A DNA stretch of 64,000 bases from Atrina japonica (GCA_030159075.1 BROG01000003.1:3703001-3767000); one strand, 5' to 3'; shown: positions 1 through 12,734, counted from the first letter of the stretch. The notes: generated from the letters alone by a model not told the origin. A program made the numbers and translations.

Positions 1-55
1 AATTTGGTATTTTAAACAGTAAGCACTTTTCATCATCATCCACAAATATGATATA

Positions 56-549
56 CATTGGAACCTGTCTTGTGAGACCCCCTGTCATTGAAGACCAAAT
101 TCTTAAACACACTTTAATAAAGGGGCATTAGCTGTTTTTTTTTTTAAAAATATTGTTTCCCCTTTTTCACTATTAATACACAGGCATAAAATCTTTTAAA
201 TTCTCACATATTTTGTGAAAATTACTAGAGAAACCCAGGTTTGGAACTTTTTCTATTGCAATTGATTAACTCAACCTTACTATTTGTATATAAACACCAC
301 ATTGGACCTGATCTTATTTTCACAAAATATATAGGAATATAAGATTTTTTTATGTCAGTGTATAGCTCTTATTCGTTATTGTACATTAAGTACAAGTAGT
401 AAAAATCAAATTTTTTGGTTGTCTACGGTAAACACAGCTAATGCCCCTTTAAGTAATCCTTCAGGTAAAAACCTCTTCTAAAAAACCGTCTGTATTGTAA
501 GACCAAAAAATGTGGCAGAAATGGTGGTCTTTTAACACAGGTTCCACTG
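56..549. mobile_element. MITE, CAGT...ACTG family (subfamily A), split by a second MITE
   Basis: The left end reads TA then CATTGGAACCTGTCTTG, followed by a GAGACC motif. The right end closes with GGTTCCACTG then TA. The same ends recur at 46.4, 46.6, 47.7, 54.1 and 56.2 kb, where the whole element is only about 150-166 bp. This copy is long because another inverted-repeat element occupies 119-450. TA flanks and CAGT ends suggest mobilisation by a Tc1/mariner (pogo-like) or similar TA-targeting transposase. That assignment is inference, and no coding capacity is present. Confidence 0.7.
119..450. mobile_element. MITE with perfect 17-bp TIRs, nested in the preceding MITE
   Basis: The terminal inverted repeat AAAGGGGCATTAGCTGT at 119-135 is matched perfectly in reverse complement at 434-450. 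The 332-bp element is AT-rich and has no open frame. It interrupts the subfamily A MITE at 56-549, so it is the younger insertion. No unambiguous target duplication is visible because both junctions are AT-rich (TTTAA occurs near both). The superfamily is not recognised. Confidence 0.72.
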
Positions 550-551
550 TA

Positions 552-1668
552 TCCTTATAAGAGTATGATTCATATACATTATTCCCTCCTTTTCTTTCTG
601 TCTGAAACTTGACATTGTTGTGCTAGTAAAAATATGTCAATGTAAGCAAAACATGATATATACATATATATTACTTTATCTTGACACAAATATATGCTGA
701 AACAGAATTCTTTAATTTGTTTTTATTGACGTTACCTGACTTTAGCTATTACAGAAAGCACAGCTAAGTTATAGCAATTTAAAATCAGTTATCCCGCACC
801 TATATAGTTAATACCGATGTACGTTTGTACATGTGCCATGTATATTTTGTAATCATCTGTTATTGTTGTTGGCACATGAATTCTGCATTATCTGCGGATT
901 TCAAATAATCTTGAAAAAGCAGACATCCAGGTGTGTTAATACCTGACCAAATCACATTTTAACTAGGATAAAGCTGCAAAATCGTTGTGTGCTGCAGGTA
1001 ACATGTGATTCTGATCTCCTTTTTTTCTGTATAGAGCTGTATTTATATAAAACGTAAGAAGCTTGCATCAGGTAACCTCTAGGATGTATATTACATCATT
1101 TATTTGAACCCGCCACCTGTAGGATCAAACAAATGTTGCAGAAAACTGAAACATGCAACTGTTATCATAGTAAAAACTCCACTACAAGTATCAACACAGC
1201 ATTGCAAGTTTCATTTATAGAAACAAGACCTAAGTGATTTAACTTGAATTATAAAAAAAAAAAAAATACGGTAACGAACTACACCATTACATACAAACTT
1301 TGTAATCAGGCATTCTTTGATTTTTTCCACTTTGGAATCTTTAATCTGTTAATCAGAGAGACTTTATTTGATAGACAAGAAGTAAAGCGATTGTTTGTAC
1401 TTTGAAATACATATACTTTATTTTCTCTCTATTGCTTTTGCTGTTTGGATGTTCTATTTTCCCCTTGTATCAAGTCAATTTGATAATAGCAGCTCCCCAG
1501 AAGTAGATTCCTGGATGATAAAACAACAGTAACTTTAATAACTATTGAATGCTGTACTAATCTGGCGAAACCCTTCCCTGTCGTAATCAGTGGTTACAGA
1601 TAAAAATGAGATCGTTTTATATAAGATCAAAATAAATAACCAACAGTGTGTTCAGTGTGTGGCAAAGG
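552..1668. other. AT-rich sequence with no recognised gene
   Basis: No open frame of note, tRNA-like box or long inverted repeat was seen. It contains only short A/T runs, such as the poly-A at about 1252-1266. Confidence 0.6.
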
Positions 1669-1687
1669 GATGTGTGTGTGTGTGTGT

Positions 1688-1758
<71 letters not shown>

Positions 1759-1816
1759 GGAGAAAGAGATGGAAAGAGAAAGAGAGGTGGAGAAAGAGAT
1801 GGAAAGAGAAAGAGAG
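1669..1816. repeat. (GT)n(GA)n microsatellite plus a 30-bp tandem duplication
   Basis: A short GT run (about 1671-1687) leads into about 66 bp of GA dinucleotides. Two perfect 30-bp units built on GGTGGAGAAAGAGATGG then follow at about 1757-1816. Open frames across this tract on both strands, reading Arg-Glu or Leu-Ser repeats, are products of the repeat and not genes. Confidence 0.95.
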
Positions 1817-3612
1817 AGAATGAAAGATGCAATGAGGGATAAAGAGAATGAGTTGTATTGCAAGAAGAGACAGGAGTAAAAAGAGAGAAAAAATAAGGAA
1901 AGAGATAAAAAAGAATGAATGAAAGAGGAAAAAATGCACTGATTATGCAATAGTTTCATCTGTATGCTACAATAACAACAGAGGTATGTGTATCTAGTAT
2001 AAGGTATGTTTAAAATGTTAAGTCTAGCAGTCTTTATGTTATATCACATAGACACTTTAAACCTATCTCAGACATAACCAAAGTTGTCCAAACAATCCTA
2101 TATAAATTGCTTTCCAATAGGCATGTAGGAAATTACGTGCTTGACTTCAAAACCCACCTTTATGGTTGACACATGGGTCAACCTTGTGGGACTGAAATAT
2201 ATTTTTGTATTTTCACGATTGTCGACATACAAGTGACCTGGACACCTTGGCCTGACCCCAGTGACAAGGTCAGCTGAATTGCCAAACTAATCCTACCCAT
2301 GCGAACCTTTTAAACAGCTTATCAACACGCCCTGTTTATCCATGTCTTATATTATCCTGTGTTCATTTTTATCTCGGATGAAAACATTATGAATTAACTC
2401 AGGCCAACAACTAGATATTCGAAAATGTTACAAAATGATAAGGAACCATCTTAAAACTAACCTTTTTTCTTACATAATAAAGATTTCGGGAGATAAAATA
2501 GTAAAGCAAGCAATACTCAAACAGTGATATAGATCTAATAACAATCATGATGGTGTGTTTATGGCTACAAGACATTATTACATTCTGTTCAATGCACTGA
2601 TAAAAAAAGACAGAAATTTGACAAAAATGTGGGTCTCCATTATGTTTATGATCTGTATCTTAAACAGAATGATTATATGACAAAATGATGGATATATAAC
2701 ATCACTTCATGACCTCTGACATCAGCATCAAATTGGTTAACATAACAAACTCGAGAGTCAAATTCTTTTAAGTTCATTTTTTTTAAACATACAATTTACC
2801 TACGTGTATCATTTTAGTTACACCCTATTTTTTAATATCAGAGTTTTTTGACACCAGTAAAAGTAAACGTAGGTTACATAAAAAAAAAATCATCGAGAAT
2901 TAAATAACATGCGTTTAATTTATTTGACACAAACTAGTAAGCTAGCCTATGATTACTAACTGATAAGTCGCTGTATACTGGAGTATAAATTTTCACATTT
3001 CTCTGCCGAAATTACCTTCAGGTTCAGATCGTGAAATGGGCAGAAACTGCTGACTTGAAATTCCCAGTTTACACTTGAAATTTGAACATAAACATTGGGG
3101 CTAAGAATGTATAGAAATTTTTGGGTAATAAGAGAGTTACCAGGATTGAGAATATTTTAGTATTTAAAGACTGGTTAAAGTTCAAATTTTAAAGTTGATC
3201 TATAATACAGGCTATTTCTTCCTGATAACGATTTACTGCGGGTACCCACCCATTAATATCCGGTCCATAGTGTATATTGATATAGCGTTGTGCTGCACTT
3301 GAAACGCTTTAGGTAAAAAACAAAAAAATGTGATATGCAATCAAGTATACAAGTTCGTCTTGCAACTGATATCGTCAATATGCTGTTGCTTCAATTTTTA
3401 CACAATCCTCAATACACTATACATAGACAAAACATGAAATTTGATATTATTTCCTGGCTGTTTTATTTATCTCTCAGTATTGAATGGTATATATATAAAA
3501 AATCACAACACCGAATTAAACTCGACTGGTTTCATTATTATCAAGGAGTTTAACATTGCATAGTTGCACTAGCAAACATTTATACAATCAAATAAATAAT
3601 AACATCAATTGG
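1817..3612. other. AT-rich sequence with no recognised gene
   Basis: Only a small hairpin (GGTTGAC / GTCAACC at 2164-2183) and purine-rich sequence trailing from the microsatellite were noticed. Open frames here are short and resemble no protein family I know. Confidence 0.6.
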
Positions 3613-3880
3613 TTGTATTGTTGTTTAATGTCCCACTCAAGAATCTTTAACTCATATGGAGACCTCACCAAATGCCAGTGAAGGGCTTAAAATTTTGGCC
3701 TATGCTTGGCACTTTCGGTCATTGAGCAGTGAGGGTTCTTTAACATGCTGACTCTTACTGTGACAGGGGGCCTTAGTTTTTACTGTCTCATCCAAAGGAC
3801 AGGCATCCAACCTGCCGCCGGCTATACACAAACTCATGATCAAGAGTCGAGTGCGCTACTAACTGGTACTGCATCTGGCT
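3613..3880 (-). mobile_element. Decayed tRNA-derived SINE
   Basis: This is an older copy of the SINE at 27076-27363 in the same orientation, so the element reads on the minus strand. Shared blocks in order are GTTGTTTAATGTCCCACTC, a CTCATATGGAGAC block, the GCCAGTGAAGGGCTT block, ATTGAGCAGTGAGGGTTCTT, and a tRNA-like head near 3840-3880 with GAGTCGAGTGCGCTAC. The tRNA A and B boxes have lost key bases, so Pol III transcription is unlikely. No target duplication could be assigned. The conserved central body recalls SINE families described across molluscs and other invertebrates (the MetaSINE type), but the family name is uncertain. Confidence 0.82.
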
Positions 3881-3965
3881 TTGTTGCTCAGAGTAACTGT
3901 CTACTAATTGATATCAGTGAATTTTGCCCTGGTTAAATTATTTTATTTATTTTATTTCTGGATAT

Positions 3966-4125
<160 letters not shown>

Positions 4126-4389
4126 CTACCTTAAGTGTAAAACTTCTGAAGCATTTATAAGCTTCCTAACTTTAATGTTTTAGAAGTAGAAGGTAGCATT
4201 ATTACTAAGTAGGAGTGTTCAGTATAGCACAGTAAGTAATTAACAAAAGCAATTATGCAAATGCCTATAATTCAGACGTATTAATATACAGAAGGAGCTA
4301 TGATTACTTAAGAAAATCAGAAGAGATCTTTTCACTGAATCATTAAGAGGGATGTAAGTCCTATTAAGACAGGATATTCTGACAAAGTA

Positions 4390-5180
4390 AGAGGTATCAC
4401 TTATCAGGAAAACAGGTGGTTTTCAGGTATCCATTGTCAAAGAACTACATTGTTCAGGTATCCGTTATCAGGCCACTAGGTCATTTTCAGGTATGAGTTT
4501 TCAGGGAAATAGGTGGTTTTCAGGTATCTGTTACAGTATCAGATCATTTTCTGGGATTCATTATCAGGAAACCATGTAGTTTTCAGGTATTCATTATCAG
4601 AGAACCAGATTATCAGAGAAACAGATGGTTTTCAGGTATTCATTATCTGAGAACCAGGTTATTTTCAGGTTTTCATTATCAGAGAACCAGGTGGTTTACA
4701 GGTATTCATGATCAGAGAACCAGGTGGTTTACAGGTATTCATTATCAGAGAAACAGATGGTTTTCAGGTATTCATTATCTGAGAACCAGGTTATTTTCAG
4801 GTTTTCATTATCAAAGAACCAGGTGGATTTCAGGTTTTCATTATCAGAGAACCAAGTGGTTTACAGGTATTCATTATCAGAGAACCAGGTGGTTTTCAAG
4901 GTTTTTCATTATCAGGAAACTAGGTGGCTTTCCGGTATCCATTATCAAGTGACTAGGTCATTTTCAGATATCCATTATCAGGTGACTAGAGTGTTTCCAG
5001 GTATCCATTATCAGGAGACTAGGTGGTTTTCAGATATCCATTATTAGGAGACTAGAGTGTTTTCAGGTATCCATTATCAGGGGACTAGGTGGTTTTCAGA
5101 TATCCATTATCCAGTGACTAGGGTGTTTCCAGGTATCCATTATCAGGGAACTGGGTAGATTTTAGGTATCCATCCAGATA
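4390..5180. repeat. 33-bp minisatellite array, roughly 23 copies
   Basis: The unit combines CAGGTATTCATTATCAGAGA with ACCAGGTGGTTTT. Two variants occupy different halves. The left and central part carries ATTCATTATCAGAGAACC, and the right part carries ATCCATTATCAGG(A/G)GACTAG. This suggests local homogenisation. A 107-codon open frame from 4724 exists only because 33 is divisible by three, so the frame repeats an 11-residue motif (YRYSLSENQVV-like). I do not regard it as a gene. Confidence 0.93.
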
Positions 5181-6238
5181 CCAACACTAGGTAGACTAGA
5201 GGTATTCTATCTAGCCATGCACATAAACCAATCCTGGGGGTATAAGTGACTTGACTAGAAATAACAAATAATGCACAAGATACAGCAGATTGATAACTGT
5301 AAGCGGGTACTCAAGTCTGTTGTGATTTATAGCTACCTAACCTTGTGTTGTGGGTATTTCCTGGTATCTAAAATTACATGTACATGTAAAGAATCTCTCA
5401 TTATACACCGTAATTTCTTAATTCTTACGGCTCAAAAGAATTTAGTCTGAAAGTGGTCACCAATTTTCAAAATAATGAAAGTCTATCAATAACATACATG
5501 AGTGTATAATTTTATCATTCTCTATAGATTAGGCAACACACTTGACTAAACAGATTTTACAAGATGACTATCGCCAATCAATGGAAAAATCACAGAACAC
5601 AAAAACCTTTCCACTCGTATTAGGGAGACTTAAATATGCCTCAATCATACTTTGACAGGTTCAAGTTATTTATGTATTAAGTTTCTGTCTGCCATTATGG
5701 CTTATCATAGGTCATCACCAACACTTACTGACATACATACACCAAGTAATATAGGTGCAAGCCTTACGTCAGAACAAAACAAAAGGTTATCTCCCCTTGA
5801 ATAATTCCCTCCAGGCCCTCTTTCCAAAAGGAGACATTGATTACATGACAAATATTTTACACACTCATGATGACTTTAAAAATACTGTTGTTTTTTTTTT
5901 TACTCTCAATTACATTGGTTTGAATGGTATACTATTCTTAAATATATTTTTTTCAGAATTAGAACAAGTTTGATTACAATTCTGAAATTACTGCAGTATA
6001 ATGCAAGTGTTGTTGTCATGGTAAAAATAAACTTTAATGGTAATACGATATAAGATAATGTCACAGTATTGCAAGCAGTTCCATAGAGTTTATTATTTAC
6101 ATACATAGAGTTCAATATTTACATACAACACACACATCTACATACATTTTGCCATAAATGAACTCAGATACAGTGTGTCATGATTTATACATCAAACCTC
6201 ATCCATGTCCTTGATTTTCAGTATCGGACAATGCAAGC
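5181..6238. other. AT-rich sequence with no recognised gene
   Basis: No family-like open frame, RNA gene or long inverted repeat was seen. A poly-T run lies near 5889-5902. Confidence 0.6.
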
Positions 6239-6472
6239 ATACATGTGTGCACACACCACACAGACATGTACACACACACACACACACATGTACACACAAA
6301 CAGACGCAGATATGCGCACACACACCAGTATATATAATACACATACAAGCATCCACCCACCCACACACTCACAGATATACATACATACAAACCTACATAT
6401 ACAGTAAACAATTTATATATATATATATTTACACACACACACACACATATATATAAATATATATATATATTC
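6239..6472. repeat. CA-rich and TA-rich low-complexity region
   Basis: Irregular CACACA blocks are separated by short unique spacers, then pass into TA and TATATTTA runs. The overlapping open frames (His-Thr-rich) are low-complexity translation. Confidence 0.9.
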
Positions 6473-6884
6473 TATGGTATTATCAGTTAATTATCACTGA
6501 TAAAGTTGTTAACTTTCACTATGCACAATGTTTACATTTTCTATATTCAAATACGTGTATTACCATTCCCAGAAACTAATCAACTAGTTGAAAGATGGAC
6601 CATATAATACTACAAAAGTCCACAGTACTATCTATTTCATAACAGAACCCAACATAAAATGCAAGTGATATTTGGAAATCAAAAATGTAAAAGTACAAGT
6701 GAACATGCATATTTGTAAATGACAAATGCACTTCAGAAAAACGTGTGAATTTAATGATGATATATATCCAAATGTTCACCTTAAATGAAGCATGTAAAGA
6801 ATGACACTACAACAGCTATCACAGATCACATACAATCATTTATATAATGTATACAGTGACAAAATCCTGAAACTGGGTCAGTTA
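6473..6884. other. AT-rich sequence with no recognised gene
   Basis: Nothing recognisable was found between the dinucleotide region and the following tandem array. Confidence 0.6.
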
Positions 6885-7450
6885 TACTCCTGAACTCTAC
6901 TAGTCCTAGACTAACTCTACTTAGTCTAGACTAACTCTCCCCCATCTAGACTAACTACTAAGCCTAGACTAACCCTACATAGCCTAGACTAACTCTACCA
7001 GTTCTAAATAAATCTACAAAGTCTAAACTAACTCTACCAGTCCTAGACTAACTCTACAAAGCCTTAATTAACTCTACCAGATCTAAACTAACTCTACAAA
7101 GCCTAGACTAAGTCAACCAAGCCTGGATTAACTTTAACTCTATTAAACAAAAAGTTACTCTACATGACCTTGACTAACTCTTCTAGACTTAGACTAACTT
7201 TAACTCTATCATGCCTAGACTAACGTTACCAGACCTAGACTACCTTTAACTCTACCATGCCTAGACTAACTCTAACAGTATCAAGTGTAGACTAACACTA
7301 ACTCTATTAGACAAAAAGTTACTTTACCAGACCTAGACTACCTTTAACTCTACCATGCCTAGACTAACTTTACCAGACCTAGACTACCTTTAACTCTACC
7401 AGACCTAGATTAACTCTACCAGACCTAGACAACGTCTAATGGATATACTT
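6885..7450. repeat. Degenerate CTAGACTAACTCTAC tandem repeat
   Basis: An approximately 19-24 bp motif built on CTAGACTAACTCTACCAG recurs irregularly. It shares the words CCAGACCTAGACTAA with the regular 40-bp array that follows. It is plausibly the older, diverged flank of that array. Confidence 0.85.
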
Positions 7451-8525
7451 CAGACTAAAACTAATTCTACCAGACCTAGACTAAATCAACCAGATCTTGA
7501 CTTATTATACCAGACCTAGACTAAATCAAGCAGATCTTGACTTACTATACCAGACCTAGACTAAATCAACCAGATCTTGACTTACTATACCAGACCTAGA
7601 CTAAATCAACCAGATCTTGACTTATTATACCAGACCTAGACTAAATCAACCAGATCTTGACTTACTATACCAGACCTAGACTAAATCAACCAGATCTTGA
7701 CTTACTATACCAGACCTAGACTAAATCAACCAGATCTTGACTTACTATACCAGACCTTGACTAAATCAAGCAGATCTTGACTTACTATACCAGACCTTGA
7801 CTAAATCAACCAGATCTTGACTTACTATACCAGACCTAGACTAAATCAACCAGATCTTGACTTACTATACCAGACCTAGACTAAATCAACCAGATCTTGA
7901 CTTACTATACCAGACCTTGACTAAATCAACCAGATCTTGACTTACTATACCAGACCTAGACTAAATCAACCAGATCTTGACTTACTATACCAGACCTAGA
8001 CTAAATCAACCAGATCTTGACTTACTATACCAGACCTAGACTAAATCAACCAGATCTTGACTTACTATACCAGACCTAGACTAAATCAACCAGATCTTGA
8101 CTTACTATACCAGACCTAGACTAAGTCAAGTAGATCTTGACTTACTTTACCAGACCTAGACTAAGTCAAGCAGATCCTTGACTTACCATACCAGACCTAG
8201 ACTAAGTCAAGCAGATCTTGACTTACCATACCAGACCTAGACTAAGTCAAGCAGATCTTGACTTACCATACCAGACCTAGACAAAGTCAAGCAGATCTTG
8301 ACTTACCATACCAGACCTAGACTAAGTCAAACAGATCTTGACTTACTATACCAGACCTAGACTAAGTCAAGCTGATCCTTGACTTACTATACCAGACCTA
8401 GACTAAGTCAAGCCGATCCATGACTTACCATACCAGACCTAGACTAAGTCAAGCAGATCTTGACTTACTATACCAGAGCTAGACTAAGTCAAGCAGATCT
8501 TGACTTACCATACCAGATCTAACCT
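7451..8525. repeat. 40-bp satellite-like array, about 26 copies
   Basis: The period is 40 bp, consisting of CCAGACCTAGACTAAATCAA followed by CCAGATCTTGACTTACTATA. Copies in the left two thirds are almost identical (AAATCAAC variant). From about 8120 onward an AAGTCAAG/TTACCATA variant takes over. Each unit carries the palindrome AGATCT. The block-wise variants suggest two rounds of local amplification. No open frame crosses the array, because 40 is not a multiple of three and stops recur. Confidence 0.96.
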
Positions 8526-9899
8526 AATTCAACAACATAGATCCATGAAATTAAGAAACATTATAAAAGTTATTGATTTACATACCATACATACATATTA
8601 TATATGGGTTGCATTTGCAGGACCTAACGTAATTTTATGTCAAATGATTTGCCAATTTAACATCACCTCATTGCTGTCATAGTGAATGAAATAAAACCAG
8701 AGAATTCTTCTGACCTTCACCTTGTAATAAATACACATTCTATATGTAGGTTACATGGCAGAACTCACATATTATATATAATTACAAGTAAGTGAATGTT
8801 ATTTACCTTATTCATCTTTAATGGGGCACATTATACCATTACAGGAAGGTCTTTAAGGCAATTTTCTGCAATATTTGATGTTGAAGTGAAAGAAAATCTT
8901 TCCTTTATCCAACAAAAGAAAATTGGAATCTACTGGGCAGGTATATCTCTGCAGGAAATTGAATACTTCCAGCTGAAATATGACAAAAGACCAATCATTT
9001 CATTAGAGCAAAACAGAGGGTAGTTTGTAATCTAAAGAATCAAACCAAAACTAAAGACAAACTCTGCAAAGATTGAGAATGAGGGCTATGTCAGGATACA
9101 GAAGTTTTTCCTTGTGCTTCAGCTAGTCCAGTTGACTAGTAGAAAATCTGTATAAACATTACAGTATAAACATGAGCAATGATTAATGAAAGTGTACATT
9201 GAACACCAAAATTAAATAATCAGCCCCTTAATTTTTTTCTGTATTAGAATTAAGATAATCATGAGTAATCAGTATACAGAATCTACCAATTCGGTAAGTC
9301 ATCATACCACTTTGGGGCTAGTGAATTTGTCATAGGAATTAGGACCAGTAAAATCTGTTTCCAACTAGTCCATCTGACTAGTGAGACAGATCTGCTAAAT
9401 TCATCCCCTGACAAAAGGATATTTTAACAGTCTTGACTTATCACAAAATTCTAACTGGATGATAAAAGATATTTTCTCTTTTCCATGTTTTCCCTGTTTT
9501 ATTTGGAAGTTCGACAAATCTAACAGCTTGTTTGTTCAACGATTTACTTCCAAGTAAATACTCTGTGGCGAGTTATTGATGAGGAAATCAGTTAAGAACC
9601 ATTACCTATTTTACTTCAATGGTTTGCGATTTTTTTCTTTTACTAAAAATGAAAGGACTGGTTGGGGGCAACATCAGTAAAATGCAAATGCTTTAACATA
9701 CAGAAAGGTTATTAGGTACAATGTAACATATATCTTGTATATATCGGTATTATTATGTACACATATCTTTTATGTATATTTTCCCCTTAAAAAATTAATG
9801 ACTGATAATGTTAATAAATTGATTTCTACCTTGACCTTGCGTGGTTTTCAGAACTAATTGGTCAATGTGGAAAGATTCTTTAAATACCAGAAATTGTAG
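8526..9899. other. AT-rich sequence with no recognised gene; possible hAT-like terminus near its middle
   Basis: Open frames here do not resemble a known family. Two hairpin words of type CTAGTCCA(G/T)(T/C)TGACTAG occur at about 9124 and 9365. Just after the second, GCTAAATTCATCCCCTG (9394-9410) is the reverse complement of a sequence close to the CAGGGGTCGAAATTAGC end at 62795. It may be one terminus of a decayed hAT-like element. No partner end or 8-bp duplication was found, so this is tentative. Confidence 0.4.

Positions 9900-9956
<57 letters not shown>
9900..9956. repeat. 57-base poly-C (poly-G on the minus strand) tract
   Basis: An uninterrupted run of C, with TTGTAG before it and AACATG after it. 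Its true length in the genome is doubtful because long homopolymers are poorly resolved by sequencing. The G-rich strand could form stacked quadruplexes. Confidence 0.95.
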
Positions 9957-9958
<2 letters not shown>

Positions 9959-10690
9959 CATGATTTTTTGTCTATTTTTTGTTGTTCTCAGATCGAGGAC
10001 TAAGATTCAAAATATCATTTACATTTCACAAATATAGTGTACCACTGTACCCAACGACCTTTCAAAACGCTCCTGTACATATATATTTTCTACCTTGTTC
10101 AATCAATACATTTTAAGGGAAGTTTATTTTCAGCAATCAATCTTTTACGAATACACTTACATTGTGTTCTTTATTATCTGGGTTAGTACAACTGGATTTT
10201 CAATAGTAGAAATAAGTAATCCTGACACATTTTTCTCATCTAGGAGGACACAATGGCGATTTAAAAGTAATATTTCAAGACATTATCCTGATACCTCCAG
10301 TCCGATGACATTTTCATGTTCTGAAGGAAATTACTGTCTAAATCTTAATTGTACCATAGAACATTAAAGCATGCACTTCTGGGATTTAAGGAAGTTCTGT
10401 ATCTATCATCAAATAACATCAATTTTCTAAATATACAAGAACTTGCATGTATCTGTCTTCAAATCTCAGATTATATTTTGTATCTGCATTCATTTGTGTC
10501 ATCAGATGCAGGTGAAGTTGCACACACATAGATCTAAAACTGAGACTCCTGTCAGTACAGTGGGATGTCTAGGAAAATGCCTATATATAAAGCTAGTCAT
10601 GATAAAGTGGCCATGTGGCATGTCATTCAGCCACTGAGAATTGCCACAATAAAATGTCATACCTAATACATACAAAACCATGTAACCTTT
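9957..10690. other. AT-rich sequence with no recognised gene
   Basis: Three short overlapping plus-strand open frames (60-90 codons) occur at 10095-10637, but none shows family resemblance, composition bias or splice-site context that would make it an exon. Confidence 0.55.
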
Positions 10691-10700
10691 ACAGTGACCT

Positions 10701-10765
10701 GCTTTGACATTTTAGGGTTTAGGGGCTGCTTTGACATTTTTACCACAGACATAGGGTTTAGGGGC
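10701..10765. repeat. Imperfect short tandem duplication
   Basis: GCTTTGACATTTT and AGGGTTTAGGGGC occur twice in close succession. The words ACCACAGACATAG recur again near 10911. This is probably a decayed local duplication. Confidence 0.6.
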
Positions 10766-10959
10766 ATATCCGGTTGAAATTATAATTCGGATGAAAATAC
10801 AGAAATGAAATTAAAAATATTAATTTTCTAAGTTTATGTAACAGATTAATACCACATATGGTCCTTATTTAATTCTTTTGTGAAATATTTTTCTGAAAAG
10901 TTTTAAAAATTACCACAGACATAGTATTTCTATGATAAGCATGTTATAAACAGGATTAT

Positions 10960-11270
10960 ATATGTGTAAACAAATCAATATACACATGGGTTTTATACAG
11001 TAATCCACGTGCGTTAGATGCTCTAGTTTATTGAAACTGAATAACCAAATTGGTTGCTGTTAAGCGCATAACCGACCATGATTTCGGTAATGTAATTTCA
11101 CAGTGAAAACGGACAAACTTTTGATTTCCGGTTCGGGGGAAAAACTGGTCGCAATGTGGCGACTGAATGAGGATAAACACTCGCCAAAATCTAAAAAATG
11201 GTCGCATTTGTGAGTGATTTGGTCGCATTGTAGAGCGCTGATATGTGTAAACAAATCAATATACACATGG
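10960..11270. repeat. Exact 30-bp direct repeats flanking a 251-bp segment
   Basis: The 30 bases at 10960-10989 recur without change at 11241-11270; both contain GTGTAAACAAATCAATATAC. The intervening 251 bp (10990-11240) is richer in G+C and CpG than its surroundings. It contains several GGTCGCA words and ends in TAGAGCGCTG. Either the segment was inserted with an unusually long target duplication, or this is a duplication/recombination footprint. The inserted piece is not identified. Its AGCGCTG end could belong to a hAT-like element. Confidence 0.75.
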
Positions 11271-12733
11271 ACGTTGATGAAAGGCCATTAATCCTATCAT
11301 TTCTAAACAACATCTGATTGAAACTGTCTATCAGGTATCACCTTTCTAAATAAAGCAGGGATAAATTTATGCACTTATCATTTACATAATTATAGTAATT
11401 TAATGAAATTTTTCTGCGTAAATATTTTTCTAAGTAGCTATGGTAATTATTATGGCCATGTGAGCTATAATGGTCACAAATTTTGGTGAACTTTGGTGTC
11501 AATTTTCTAGTGATGATGTCATTGTAAGCCCAAGTTTTGTCTCATGATAAGTGATAGGGAGACAAATAATAGCTTCTAAGACTGATTGTACCAAATAACA
11601 AAAAAAAAAATTCAATTCTTTAAAATTGGATTTAGAGGTATCCTTTAACATGGAATGGACACACAGACATACATTAATATACAACATGGTGCCAAAAATA
11701 TGTCCTCTTTAAAAAACAACATCACCAATTTATTTGGGGACATATTTTTGGCATCGTTCTGTATACATTGTAGTTACTAACAATGACCAACAATCTTAAC
11801 TTATAGAATTCATATATAAAAGTTAGGACTCTTATTAAAAGTTCAGAATTCTCAGGCCCTGTCTATAAGTACGCTTGGTCTATCTATAATAGCCATGTCT
11901 GCCCCTGTTAGTGAAGCATAGGAATCTACTCTGTGTGCGTGTGCATATGGATAGGTGTGTTGAGTATACTGTGAAAGGTTGTATTTTGTTAGAGAACAAA
12001 CCAGTACCCATATCCTGTATCAGCTATGATTATTTATGATGTTTAGAGTAGATTAGCTGTGACACGTCAGTTCCTATACATATGTAAGATGTTGCCTGTA
12101 TATTTATTACCAAGGTCTCAGGTGTCAAAGTGACATCAGGTAAGCCTTTTGTAGCTGACTTCATCCTCCCTTGTTTATGACAGTCGGTTTAAAATATGCC
12201 TCAGAAAAACCAAAACATATTATCATAGATTTCCTGACAGGCTTACTTCATGAAAAAAAAAAAAAAAACTCAGTCGAGCATGGCAGTCATTAAAGATGTT
12301 AAATTACAGGCGAGAAGAAAAGTCTACTAAATGTATACCTTTTAATATAATCTTTTTAATGGTGTTATTGTATTCTAAGTGATTAAATGAAAAATATATT
12401 TGATTTTGGTGAAAAATTAAGTGATGTATCAATTCTTGATACTTGTGGATTGAAAAAAAATATATATCTACGTTATTAGTAAATTTGAATTATAATAATA
12501 AAAAAAAGAGTAACAATATAAACAAAATAATTAAATAAGCATATTATCTAAACAAATAGAATTACTATACTGAAACGGTATTATAGAAGGTAATATAAAT
12601 TATAGATCAGAGGTATCTGTACCAAAAAACTGGTCAATAAATATTTTCAAAATACCTGTTACACATCCCCTGGGTAATAAGAACAAAATGATAAAGATAT
12701 ATAAATTTTTTTATTATTATTACCAATACACAA
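11271..12733. other. AT-rich sequence with no recognised gene; one perfect hairpin
   Basis: TGCCAAAAATATGTCC at 11690-11705 is matched perfectly in inverse orientation at 11738-11753, with a 32-base AT-rich spacer. It could be a short MITE remnant. A stem of only 16 pairs is too short to call a microRNA precursor. Nothing else is recognised. Confidence 0.55.
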
Positions 12734-12734
12734 T

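Noticed and set aside
1590..1959. Arg-Glu and Leu-Ser repeat open frames on both strands
   Set aside because: They are translations of the GA microsatellite and have no non-repeat coding context.
4724..5047. 107-codon frame with an 11-residue repeat
   Set aside because: The 33-bp array unit is divisible by three and lacks stops. No start context, domain or non-repeat portion.
11690..11753. microRNA precursor hairpin
   Set aside because: Only 16 paired bases with a 32-base loop; too short for a canonical precursor.
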